A stretch of 6,775 bases of DNA from Treponema sp. (GTDB taxonomy: Bacteria; Spirochaetota; Spirochaetia; Treponematales; Breznakiellaceae), in assembly GCA_031284195.1 (NCBI GenBank), contig JAITAI010000002.1, positions 1 through 6,775 on the forward strand, given 5' to 3'. Every line of letters begins with the position of its first letter. Within the stretch, counting starts at the first letter, position 1. This document shows positions 1 to 6,256 of this stretch, in pieces. The translations under genes and the position numbers were made by a program. The notes below the pieces were generated by a model, which saw only the letters and a program-made list of their open reading frames with translations, did no database searches and had not been told where the DNA came from.

Positions 1-122
1 GTCCGAATTTTTGACCTGTTTTAAGGGATTATGACAGTGATCAACCCCAGGGCAAAATCCCTACGGATCCGAGGGTCCGAATTTTTGACCTGTTTTAAGG
101 GATTATGACCTAGGAGGAATAT

Positions 123-311
123 ATGAATTTTCTCGATTTAATATTGGATCTTACTCATAATCATTCCAAAAAATGGAAAGAAGATTTTGGGGAAGATGAT
201 TATACAAAATTAGTTGACTCATTCGTTGACAATTTTGGTTCTATGAAAAATAGAGTTGATGCGTATTTTAATACTAAAGAAATAGAGGATAAACTAAAAA
301 ATACTAAATAG
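123..311 (+). CDS. Small hypothetical protein inside the CRISPR array
   Basis: A 62-codon ORF with a strong ribosome binding site (AGGAGG, 113-118) correctly spaced before the ATG and starting only 13 nt after repeat 2. The product is acidic to mixed, with no Cys, no signal peptide and no membrane segment. It looks mostly helical: an amphipathic N-terminus (MNFLDLILDL) and a charged Lys/Glu-rich tail (KEIEDKLKNTK). I do not recognise the family. The segment is markedly more AT-rich than the flanking DNA, so it may have been acquired from another source. A second start codon with a possible AAGGGA site follows 17 nt downstream (329), suggesting that this ORF was the first gene of a small operon now cut by repeat 3. 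A toxin-antitoxin or phage cassette is possible, but nothing in the sequence proves it. Confidence 0.55.
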   Translation: MNFLDLILDLTHNHSKKWKEDFGEDDYTKLVDSFVDNFGSMKNRVDAYFNTKEIEDKLKNTK

Positions 312-328
312 TAAGGGAAATAATTATT

Positions 329-376
329 ATGACAGTTTCAAAAATGCTTCGTGGTCGTTCTTGTCCGAATTTTTGA
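329..376 (+). pseudogene. Truncated start of a second ORF, cut by CRISPR repeat 3
   Basis: ATG at 329 follows AAGGGA (313-318) and opens MTVSKMLRGRS. The twelfth codon enters the CRISPR repeat at 363 and the frame stops at 376 within it. Only eleven codons are non-repeat, so this is probably the 5' end of a gene joined to the array. It could equally be a chance ATG. An alternative reading is that TAAGGGA...TTATGAC (312-333) is a decayed copy of the repeat 3' end. Confidence 0.3.
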
Positions 377-398
377 CCTGTTTTAAGGGATTATTGAC
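363..398 (+). repeat. Terminal CRISPR repeat with a 1-nt insertion
   Basis: Identical to the upstream repeats over its first 32 nt, then ATTATTGAC in place of ATTATGAC. This is typical of the decayed last repeat at the trailer end. A further weak resemblance (TCCGAAT then TGTGTTAAG, 431-448) lies about 32 nt beyond and could be an older, heavily decayed unit. Confidence 0.7.
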
Positions 399-500
399 CC
401 TATGCCGCGGTTTCATCATCTCAAACTTTTTCCGAATAATGTGTTAAGTCTGTCCTGTATCCGCCCTATAGCTATTTAGATACTGCACAGGAGGTTCATG

Positions 501-707
501 ATGGATAACCGTACAGAAGGGTATGTGAAGCAGCCGGAAATACAGCGCCCCAGGCTCTGGCGACAGTGCAGGCGCTGCTGCCTGAAGGCCGGTAGAGGCG
601 CAATTGCGAGTGGAATCAGTACGGTTGTTTATGGAACACCTGAAAACCCTGGGCCTTGGTCCATAGGGTTGTTAAGTATCTTACCCTTTGATGATATTTT
701 TATATGA
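501..707 (+). pseudogene. Small ORF with good RBS, probably frameshifted remnant
   Basis: CAGGAGG (488-494) precedes two adjacent ATGs (498, 501); the second is better spaced. The uninterrupted frame gives 68 residues of atypical composition (Trp, Arg and Cys-rich in the middle, then a Pro/Gly tail), which looks out of frame. From about 527 the neighbouring frame reads EAAGNTAPQALATVQALL and stops at 595; that Ala/Leu-rich run looks more like genuine protein. A single indel around 515-530 would join MDNRTEGYV to it as a product of about 31 residues. I read this as either a decayed gene end or a very short gene. An inverted repeat (TCCT/AGGA with GTATC/GATAC, 453-492) could hide the ribosome binding site. 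No family recognised. Confidence 0.3.
645..670 (+). terminator. Hairpin upstream of the CARF gene
   Basis: AACCCT (645-650) pairs with AGGGTT (665-670), and the inner GGGC/GTCC bases (651-654 with 659-662, one G-U) extend the stem past a 2-nt bulge around a short CTTG loop. The downstream sequence is T-containing but not an unbroken U tract. It may end transcripts coming from the array or act as a 5' structure about 45 nt before the CARF start. Confidence 0.35.
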
Positions 708-715
708 GGTAAAAA

Positions 716-1336
716 ATGAAACTTGTGATCTGCGGGTCTCCGCTTCAACCGGTTAACCCTCTCCGTTATCCCGTGGAAGGGAACCGCACAATCGAATACG
801 AAGGGGAAGTCCGCTTCCCGGTGAATGCGGTTCTGGCCAAAACCATGAAAAGGGGCGAACCGGTGAAGGTGATCCTGATTGTAACCAAAGGCGGAACCAG
901 CGACAGTGAAGAAAATACCGGGGTCTTCCAATCTGAGTTGAACCGCATAAATGAGAAAACCGGGGCGATACTGCACTGCGACACGCTTGAACTTCCCTTT
1001 GAACCGACCAAGAATACCTTTGATCTGTTCCTTTCGGATTTGATCAAAAAAATACCTAACAACGCCGATATTATTGTAGATATTACCTATGGCATGAAGC
1101 CCACGGTTCTCCCTCTGTTTTGCGCCCTCAATTTTGCGGAAAAATTCTGTAATGCTTCTATTCAGAATATTATTTACGGCAAGGCGGAAAAGAATAAACA
1201 AACAGGAAAAATGACGGAAAATCCTAAGATCTTTGACGTAACCCATCTTTTTTATCTCAACAAGCTCATCGGTACCATGGAATGTCCCGATGCGGAGACC
1301 GCCAAAAAAATATTGGGCGACTTTTTTGCTCTTTGA
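716..1336 (+). CDS. Stand-alone CARF-domain protein (TM1812/Csx1-like)
   Basis: A 206-residue soluble protein with the features of the TM1812/Csx1-type CARF domain, the ligand-binding module for cyclic oligoadenylates made by type III CRISPR Cas10. Residues 1-10 form the first strand of the Rossmann-like fold, followed by the family-typical VRFPVNAVLAKTM (32-44) and the VKVILIVTKGG strand (50-60). The diagnostic motif is at 120-130 (IVDITYGMKPT), matching the D-x-T-H-G-x-R pattern of the family with Tyr for His and Lys for Arg. NIIYGKAE (151-158) and KIFDVTHLFYLNKLI (171-185) match the conserved end of the domain. Family members usually continue into a HEPN RNase; here the protein stops just after the CARF domain and has no R-x4-6-H motif, so it should not cut RNA itself. 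GAGG (706-709) lies 6 nt before the ATG. The next gene starts 9 nt after the stop, so they are co-transcribed. Possible roles are sensor/regulator of the sigma-like neighbour, or a CARF ring nuclease of the Crn1 kind that degrades the messenger. Confidence 0.82.
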   Translation: MKLVICGSPLQPVNPLRYPVEGNRTIEYEGEVRFPVNAVLAKTMKRGEPVKVILIVTKGGTSDSEENTGVFQSELNRINEKTGAILHCDTLELPFEPTKNTFDLFLSDLIKKIPNNADIIVDITYGMKPTVLPLFCALNFAEKFCNASIQNIIYGKAEKNKQTGKMTENPKIFDVTHLFYLNKLIGTMECPDAETAKKILGDFFAL

Positions 1337-1345
1337 GAGGTTCCA

Positions 1346-2092
1346 GTGAGAACAAAAGAAGAACTTGAGAAGGAAATCAACGAAAGCGCCGATGCTTATT
1401 TTGCCATTAACGGTGAAAATGTGGAAATCCTCAGAAAGACAGAATTAATAAAATTGTTTTCCTGTGTTTTTGAGTATTGTAAAAAATATGTATATTCGAA
1501 AAAGAACGAATGGGGTCTTGAAAAAGCCGTCGATTACTACCTTGAAATATATGACTGCGTAGGAAGCTGTATTCATAAGTATAACCCGGAAGCAGGAGCG
1601 TTCCTGCATTATTTCATGGGTTCGATAAAATTTGTGATTGGTGAAGCAATAAAAAAAGAACGTACCGGAAATAAGAAGTATCTATTATGCACTGATATTG
1701 CCAAAGATAGTAGTTCTATTCTCGATAGAGAAAAATCAAAATTACCGGAAACTCATGAAGCAATTGCTTCTCTTATGGACATGGAAATGATTTTTGATGT
1801 AATAGAAAGGGAATTTTGCAAAAAGCAGGATCGGGTAAAAGAATATGTAAGCGCATTGATAAGCGCCAGATTGTATGATCAGATAAAACTATTTAATTTT
1901 AGAAAACGATATACCTTTATTTCTATACCCATAATCAAAGATGCTATGAAAAACCGCGGCCAGGTACCTTCGCAAAAAGAGATAGCCGAATCTTTTAAAA
2001 AGAAAGAGGAAGACGCAAGCCGGACATGCAATAAATTCCTCAAGGGAGTCAGATTGGAAATCGAAAAAATGAAAGCCAGCGGCAAAATATAA
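1346..2092 (+). CDS. Sigma-70-like factor paired with the CARF protein
   Basis: A 248-residue protein with GTG start and GAGAGG (1335-1340) 5 nt upstream. That site overlaps the end of the CARF gene, so translation of the two is probably coupled. Residues 60-105 resemble sigma-70 region 2: YNPEAGAFLHYFMGSIK (79-95) then FVIGEAIKKER fits the FDPekG-x-F-xx-Y...I-x-x-x-I pattern of core-binding and -10-recognising helices. Residues 206-238 resemble region 4: VPSQKEIAESF (207-217) is a helix-turn-helix opening, followed by DASRTCNKFLKGVRLEI. The linker (110-200) is long, charged and unlike region 3. No membrane segment or signal peptide. I infer a transcription initiation factor, or a DNA-binding protein derived from one, controlled by the CARF partner. 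Family assignment is by pattern only; a phage-type or divergent HTH regulator remains possible. The gene is more AT-rich than the hem genes, consistent with horizontal transfer. Confidence 0.62.
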   Translation: MRTKEELEKEINESADAYFAINGENVEILRKTELIKLFSCVFEYCKKYVYSKKNEWGLEKAVDYYLEIYDCVGSCIHKYNPEAGAFLHYFMGSIKFVIGEAIKKERTGNKKYLLCTDIAKDSSSILDREKSKLPETHEAIASLMDMEMIFDVIEREFCKKQDRVKEYVSALISARLYDQIKLFNFRKRYTFISIPIIKDAMKNRGQVPSQKEIAESFKKKEEDASRTCNKFLKGVRLEIEKMKASGKI

Positions 2093-2240
2093 TCTATGCA
2101 GCCAATGCTAGTCATACGCTTACCCTCAACCAGACCGCGGAACTTAAAAAGGATTTCAGCATGGAACGCGGTTCCCGCTGAAAAACCTGTCTCATGAGGT
2201 TTTACCTGCTGTTGGCTTACCAGAACTATCTCTCTTGATT
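2093..2240. other. Convergent intergenic region with coding-like remnant
   Basis: This gap separates two converging transcription units. A different + frame from that of the sigma-like gene stays open across the gene's stop and reads ASHTLTLNQTAELKKDF before TGA at 2179-2181, a protein-like run with no start of its own. It could be the C-terminus of a gene lost by rearrangement, or a former extension of the sigma-like gene after a frameshift. Not recognised. Confidence 0.3.
2182..2203. terminator. Weak bidirectional terminator between converging genes
   Basis: AAAACCT (2182-2188) pairs with AGGTTTT (2197-2203) around an 8-nt loop. On the - strand the stem ends in five Ts; on the + strand in four. 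The symmetric A/T flanks suit termination from both sides, but the stem has only two G-C pairs, so efficiency may be low. Confidence 0.4.
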
Positions 2241-4688
2241 CTAGGGCTCCTGTTTAACCCTATGGCCCAAAGTATGGATTAGTTTTTCTACCATACTTTC
2301 CATGCTTGCGGTATCTGCCACCACGGTTTCCATACCATACCGTGCCGCGGCTGCTGCAGTTTGGCTGCCGATGCATAAGGCCTTGATCCCCCGCATCCTC
2401 TCCACACCCGCGATTGCCCTAAAGCCTTCCACCGTGGAAGTACTGGTAAGGGTAAGCCAGTCCAGACCCTCCAAGAGAAGTTCCCGATACCACGGGTCAA
2501 GGTATCCTGCAGCAGGCAAGGTGTCATAAATCGGAATATCCAAGACCTCAATCCCTGCCCCTTGGAGGGGCTTGAGTATTTCAGCGGTTCCGATCCTGGA
2601 CCGGGGTAAAATGACCCGCTCATCTGATTGCACTGCCTGGGCAAGGGCGATTCCCAAGGAACGGCCGTTGAAATGGTCTGGAACCAGATTCACCAGGATC
2701 CCCCGATTTGCCAGGGCCGCAGTAGTGGCCCCTCCGATAGCGGCAAATCGAATCCCCCCAAGGCTGCGAATATCCCGTTGATAGGCCTGGAGTTTTGCAA
2801 AGAACACCTCCACTCCTTCAGGACTGGTAAACGCCAGCCAATCCCGGCTGCTCAAAGCGGACAGCGCCTGTTCTAAGCGGGGAGTCTCCTCGATGGGGAC
2901 GGTCTGTATCGCCGGTATGGGAACCACCTCTGCCCCTGCAGCAGCGAGTAGTTCTGAGAGGCGAGATTCCTTCCGAGGGGGTCTGCTTACCCCGATCCTG
3001 AGTCCTGCTAAGGGCTTTGCTTCGATCCAAGAAAACCAAGAGGCTAAGCCGCAAACTTCTCCAATCACCACGACCGCTGGGGCTTTGATACCGGCCTGGT
3101 ACGCCTCAACGCTCAGACGGGATACATAGGAGAGAACTTTTCGCTGTTTCGCAGTAGTCCCCTGTTCGAGGATTGCCCCAGGGGTATCCGGATCCAGCCC
3201 GGCATGGATCAAACCCGTACAGATCGCTTCCAGGGCGGTAAACCCCATGAGAAAGATGAAGGTTCCCCCGGCCTGCACTAAAGCCCGGTAGGGTATAGTC
3301 CGGGGTTCCTTACCGCTCCGGCTATGGCCGGTGATGATATGGACTGCAGAGCCGTAATCCCGGTGCGTTACCGGTATGCCAAAATAGGCGGGAACTCCTA
3401 GGGCTGAAGATACTCCTGGCACTACTTCAAAGGGGATACCCGCTTCCTTAAGCCCTTCTAGTTCTTCTCCTCCCCGGCCAAAAAGAAAAGGGTCCCCTCC
3501 CTTGAGTCGAACCACCTGTTTGCCCTGGGCTGCGTTTCTCGCAATGAGCCGGTTTATTTCCGCTTGTACCATGAGGTGCTCTCCCGGCTTTTTTCCCACA
3601 TATATCCGTTCTGCCTGTGCCGGAATCTGGGCAAGAATACCCTTCCCCACCAAACGATCATAGAGCACGACCTCCGCAGTCTGTAAAACCTTTTGAGCCT
3701 TCACGGTCAGCAGCCCCGGATCACCGGGCCCGGCCCCTAAAAGCCATACTTTCCCCTCTGTACTGGTTTGCGCAGCGTGTTGGGCCAAAAGCCGTAAAGC
3801 CAAGCGCGCTCCAAGATGCTTCCCTTCAGTCTTGACTCCAGTAATACGATCCCGTAGGATTTTTTCCCCTGATCCTTGAACAGGTTCATCCGGACAATAG
3901 AGGCCGGTGAGATGCAAGGCGTCTCCTTCAAGCACTGCATAGGCTGCTATGGGCGCACTGCACCCCCCGTTGAGGGTTTTGACAAAAGAGCGTTCCGCTT
4001 CTGCACAGATTCGGCTTTCAGGATTAGTGATTGCTTGTACCAGTTCCTGTATCAACCCATAGGCCGGATCATCAGTTCCATCCCGGATAACCACTGCTAA
4101 GGTACCTTGACCTGCAGCAGGCAGGATTTCGGAGACGGTAAAAACCCGGTGAATCCTCTGCTCAAGGCCAAGCCGCTTAAGCCCGGCCACTGCCAGCACC
4201 AAGGCCCCGTATGCCCCCTGATCCAGCTTGTCCAGCCGGGTAAGCACATTACCCCGAATCGGCGCAACCGGCCAATCAGGGTAAACATGAGCCACCTGAA
4301 GCCGCCGCCGTTGGCTGGAACAGCCGATAGGTTTTCCTGTATCCGGTTCTACCCTACCCTGAGGGAGAACCAAGGCGTCCCGAGGGTCTTCCCGAAGACT
4401 ATAGGCGCCGATCTGAAGGTGCTCCTCCAGGTCCATAGGCAGATCTTTCAAGCTGTGAACCGCCAGATCAATCTCGCCGTTGAGCAATGCCCGGTCCAAT
4501 TCCTTGACAAAGAGCCCTTTCCCCCCTAATTTGTCCAGCGGTTTATCGGATAGAAGGTCACCGCTGGTCTTCATGGGGCGTACTACCCATTCATACTGAG
4601 GGTACTGCTTCCTGAACTCCTGGATGAGGAGTTCAGTCTGAATAAGGGCGAGCCGGCTGTCTCGGCTCCCGACGTATAGCTTCTTCAT
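2241..4688 (-). CDS. hemC-cobA-hemD: Trifunctional HemC-CobA-HemD fusion, porphobilinogen to precorrin-2
   Basis: An 815-residue cytosolic enzyme with three catalytic domains. Residues 1-305 are hydroxymethylbilane synthase: VGSRDSRLAL (6-15), HSLKDLPM with the catalytic Asp82, and NGGCSAP (240-246) whose Cys243 should carry the dipyrromethane cofactor. Residues 312-555 are uroporphyrinogen-III C-methyltransferase (SUMT): VWLLGAGPGDPGLLTVKA (314-331), RLKGGDPFLFGRGGEE (394-409), VVPGVSSA (422-429) and GTTAKQRKV (510-518) are the SAM- and substrate-binding signatures. Residues 560-805 are uroporphyrinogen-III synthase (HemD), recognised by IGVSRP (565-570), FTSPEGVEVFF (620-630), YDTLP (721-725) and TLTSTSTVEGF (746-756). 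Each domain has near-normal length with key residues intact, so all three look active. Fused, they could channel unstable hydroxymethylbilane to uroporphyrinogen III and methylate it to precorrin-2, the branch to siroheme and B12. The ATG overlaps the hemA stop (ATGA), with GGGGAG upstream. Confidence 0.97.
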   Translation of the reverse strand: MKKLYVGSRDSRLALIQTELLIQEFRKQYPQYEWVVRPMKTSGDLLSDKPLDKLGGKGLFVKELDRALLNGEIDLAVHSLKDLPMDLEEHLQIGAYSLREDPRDALVLPQGRVEPDTGKPIGCSSQRRRLQVAHVYPDWPVAPIRGNVLTRLDKLDQGAYGALVLAVAGLKRLGLEQRIHRVFTVSEILPAAGQGTLAVVIRDGTDDPAYGLIQELVQAITNPESRICAEAERSFVKTLNGGCSAPIAAYAVLEGDALHLTGLYCPDEPVQGSGEKILRDRITGVKTEGKHLGARLALRLLAQHAAQTSTEGKVWLLGAGPGDPGLLTVKAQKVLQTAEVVLYDRLVGKGILAQIPAQAERIYVGKKPGEHLMVQAEINRLIARNAAQGKQVVRLKGGDPFLFGRGGEELEGLKEAGIPFEVVPGVSSALGVPAYFGIPVTHRDYGSAVHIITGHSRSGKEPRTIPYRALVQAGGTFIFLMGFTALEAICTGLIHAGLDPDTPGAILEQGTTAKQRKVLSYVSRLSVEAYQAGIKAPAVVVIGEVCGLASWFSWIEAKPLAGLRIGVSRPPRKESRLSELLAAAGAEVVPIPAIQTVPIEETPRLEQALSALSSRDWLAFTSPEGVEVFFAKLQAYQRDIRSLGGIRFAAIGGATTAALANRGILVNLVPDHFNGRSLGIALAQAVQSDERVILPRSRIGTAEILKPLQGAGIEVLDIPIYDTLPAAGYLDPWYRELLLEGLDWLTLTSTSTVEGFRAIAGVERMRGIKALCIGSQTAAAAARYGMETVVADTASMESMVEKLIHTLGHRVKQEP

Positions 4689-6004
4689 ACAGGCTCCCCT
4701 GTTCCTTTTTGGTGGATCTTATGTTCAGGACTTGTACTTTTAATTGAGGGGGACAACGCAATGGTTTCCAAAGCATGAAAGCAAGGCTCCCAAATACGCC
4801 TGTCCAAGGTATCCCGCAGACCAAAAAGGAGTTTCCCCAAGACCATCTGAGCTGCATGGGAAAAGGCATTCTGCAGCCGGTCCTGGGATTCCCCGTCCAG
4901 CCCGAGGCCGAGGAGGTGCCGGTTAATCCGCAGCGCCATATCCGCAGATGCAGCCCGCTGGATCGCCGCAATACGGCCCGCATAATTCCGGAAAGCATAC
5001 CAATTTGTGAATTCGGTCATAACTTCGTCCAGTATGGCCTGTATTGCTGCTTCATCGGACCGCTCGACTTTTTTAAAAATCCCTTCCCCCAGTTCATCGA
5101 TGTCTATCAGGGTTACCCCTTCCAGACTGCGTAATGCCGGATCCATATCCCGGGGCATGGCCAGATCGATAAACAAACCCTTCCGGCTATCCCATAATGC
5201 GGCAAGCTTTTCAAAGGTAAGGGTGTAATGGGGGCTCATGGTGGCGCTTATAACAACGGTATAATCCAATAAAGCGGCATACCGCTGGTCGTAATCGATG
5301 ATCCGACACCCTTGCGGTACCAGGGTTTCCCCTTGCCGGTGCTGCCGCAGGGTTACCGTAACCTGACACCCCGCATTGACCAAGTGTTCCGCGGTCTGCC
5401 GGCCAACTACCCCGTTTCCAATCACCAAACAGGTAAGGCCCTGTAAAGACAGGTTATGTTCATCACTATAGGCTTGTACCCGCTCCACTGCCACCGATGC
5501 AATGGAGACATTCGCCCGGTTTATGTTTGTCCCGGTTTTTATACGCTTCGCACAGCCAATGGCCATTTGAAAAAGCCGTTCAAGCGCCGGATCCGTGCTT
5601 TTTGCCTTCTGCGCCGACTCTAAGGCTCCCTTAACCTGAGCCAGGATTTGATGTTCTCCCATAATCGGCGATTTTAAGCCGCTGGTCAACAGGAACAGGT
5701 GTTCCACCGCATCCATACCATACCGGCATACGAGGAGATCCAGGGGAACCTCGCCGGAACAATCGCACGGGGCAGGGGCCTTCAAAGTCCAAAGGAGTTG
5801 GTCTGGCCCTGGGTCTTCCTGCTTGCTCCCGCTGAGATACAGTTCGGTTCGGTTACAGGTTGCAATAATGACACAACCCAGATGAGGATAGGCCCGGGGG
5901 ATCCATTCCAGCGCAGCATCCAGGGAATTGGAAGTAAAGGTAAACCTCTCTCGCTGCTGCATATCCGCCCTCGTATGATCAATACCTGCCATCTGTATAT
6001 GCAT
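4685..6004 (-). CDS. hemA: Glutamyl-tRNA reductase
   Basis: HemA performs the NADPH-dependent reduction of glutamyl-tRNA(Glu) to glutamate-1-semialdehyde, the first committed step of the C5 route to 5-aminolevulinate. I place the start at 6004 rather than the in-frame ATG at 6028. AAGGAGG (6013-6019) lies 8 nt before it, the N-terminus MHIQMAGIDHTRAD matches the family, and the catalytic nucleophile in ATCNRTELYLSG becomes Cys50, the same number as in E. coli. The product is 439 residues, a normal length. Order: catalytic domain with the substrate loop LTSGLKSPIMGEHQILAQVK (106-125; most homologues have GEPQILGQ), NADPH-binding Rossmann domain with VIGNGVVGRQTAEHL (194-208), then the C-terminal dimerisation helices starting near 315. 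It overlaps the downstream fusion gene by 4 nt (ATGA), so the two are translationally coupled. hemL and hemB are not in the window. Confidence 0.96.
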   Translation of the reverse strand: MHIQMAGIDHTRADMQQRERFTFTSNSLDAALEWIPRAYPHLGCVIIATCNRTELYLSGSKQEDPGPDQLLWTLKAPAPCDCSGEVPLDLLVCRYGMDAVEHLFLLTSGLKSPIMGEHQILAQVKGALESAQKAKSTDPALERLFQMAIGCAKRIKTGTNINRANVSIASVAVERVQAYSDEHNLSLQGLTCLVIGNGVVGRQTAEHLVNAGCQVTVTLRQHRQGETLVPQGCRIIDYDQRYAALLDYTVVISATMSPHYTLTFEKLAALWDSRKGLFIDLAMPRDMDPALRSLEGVTLIDIDELGEGIFKKVERSDEAAIQAILDEVMTEFTNWYAFRNYAGRIAAIQRAASADMALRINRHLLGLGLDGESQDRLQNAFSHAAQMVLGKLLFGLRDTLDRRIWEPCFHALETIALSPSIKSTSPEHKIHQKGTGEPV

Positions 6005-6012
6005 CCTGCACG

Positions 6013-6019
6013 CCTCCTT
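6013..6019 (-). promoter_or_regulatory. Ribosome binding site that fixes the hemA start
   Basis: AAGGAGG on the - strand, 8 nt before the ATG at 6004. It lies inside the 24-nt extension created by the upstream in-frame ATG pair (6028/6025), which has only a poorly spaced GGGGAAAGG, so the shorter protein is preferred. Confidence 0.8.
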
Positions 6020-6076
6020 GAGCATCATCCTTTCCCCTTAACATCCATTGCTGCTTTCAGGACCGGCCAAGGCCGT

Positions 6077-6256
6077 CTACAGTACCTTTGATGATTCCCG
6101 GCTCCTTACCCGTTGCTTTCTTCTGTCTCGTTGACGCTGGGTTTTAGTAGTTTTGATGCTATTTTCTTTTAGTTCGTTTTTCGATAAAGCGCCGAAGCTC
6201 AGTATACGCCGGTTGGTTATACTCCGGTATGTTTTACTATATAAAATAATATTCAT
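6077..6256 (-). CDS. Small basic hypothetical protein, coupled to upstream ORF
   Basis: A 59-codon ORF preceded by AGGAGG (6264-6269) with 7-nt spacing; its ATG shares one base with the stop of the preceding small ORF (TGATG). The product has a short hydrophobic start (MNIILYSKTY) and a highly basic, low-complexity end (KTTKTQRQRDRRKQRVRSRE). It is much more AT-rich than hemA. I do not recognise it. It may be a real small protein, the start of a decayed gene, or an ORF made by chance behind a good ribosome binding site. It ends 72 nt before the hemA start. Confidence 0.35.
   Translation of the reverse strand: MNIILYSKTYRSITNRRILSFGALSKNELKENSIKTTKTQRQRDRRKQRVRSRESSKVL

Larger units (their letters stand above)
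1..398 (+). CRISPR. Distal end of a CRISPR array, three repeat copies
   Basis: Two identical 35-nt direct repeats (1-35 and 75-109) begin GTCCGAATTTTTGACC and end TTAAGGGATTATGAC, with a unique 39-nt spacer (36-74) between them. A third copy (363-398) is identical except for one inserted T near its end. The GTC...GAC termini and the AAGGGATTATGAC end resemble type I/III repeats that usually end in GATTAAGAC or GATTGAAAC. By that analogy the array is read on the + strand, its leader and other units lie left of the window, and the right end is the trailer. Damage in the last repeat fits a trailer end. The interval between copies 2 and 3 (110-362) is 253 nt, far too long for a spacer, and carries an ORF. 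No cas adaptation or interference gene is in the window, so the subtype is unknown; the neighbouring CARF gene argues for type III. Confidence 0.85.

Noticed and set aside
1..109. Repeats as an insertion-sequence or integron attachment site rather than CRISPR
   Set aside because: The 35-nt length, GTC/GAC ends, 39-nt unique spacer and adjacent CARF gene fit CRISPR better; no recombinase or transposase gene is visible.
629..1246. 205-codon open frame on the - strand
   Set aside because: It lies opposite the CARF gene, has no ribosome binding site or recognisable domain, and the + strand frame carries clear CARF motifs.
4107..4529. 140-codon + strand open frame
   Set aside because: Shadow of the HemC domain; Pro/Arg-rich composition, no ribosome binding site, while the opposite strand shows conserved HemC motifs.
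4633..4998. 121-codon - strand frame across the hemA/fusion junction
   Set aside because: Out of frame with both HemA and HemC, which overlap neatly by ATGA; its translation shows no protein-like pattern.
6004..6028. Upstream hemA start at 6028
   Set aside because: In frame, but it would bury the AAGGAGG site inside the gene, add eight non-conserved residues and shift the catalytic Cys away from position 50.
5699..6091. 130-codon + strand open frame spanning the hemA start
   Set aside because: Antisense to the conserved HemA N-terminus with no start signals of its own.
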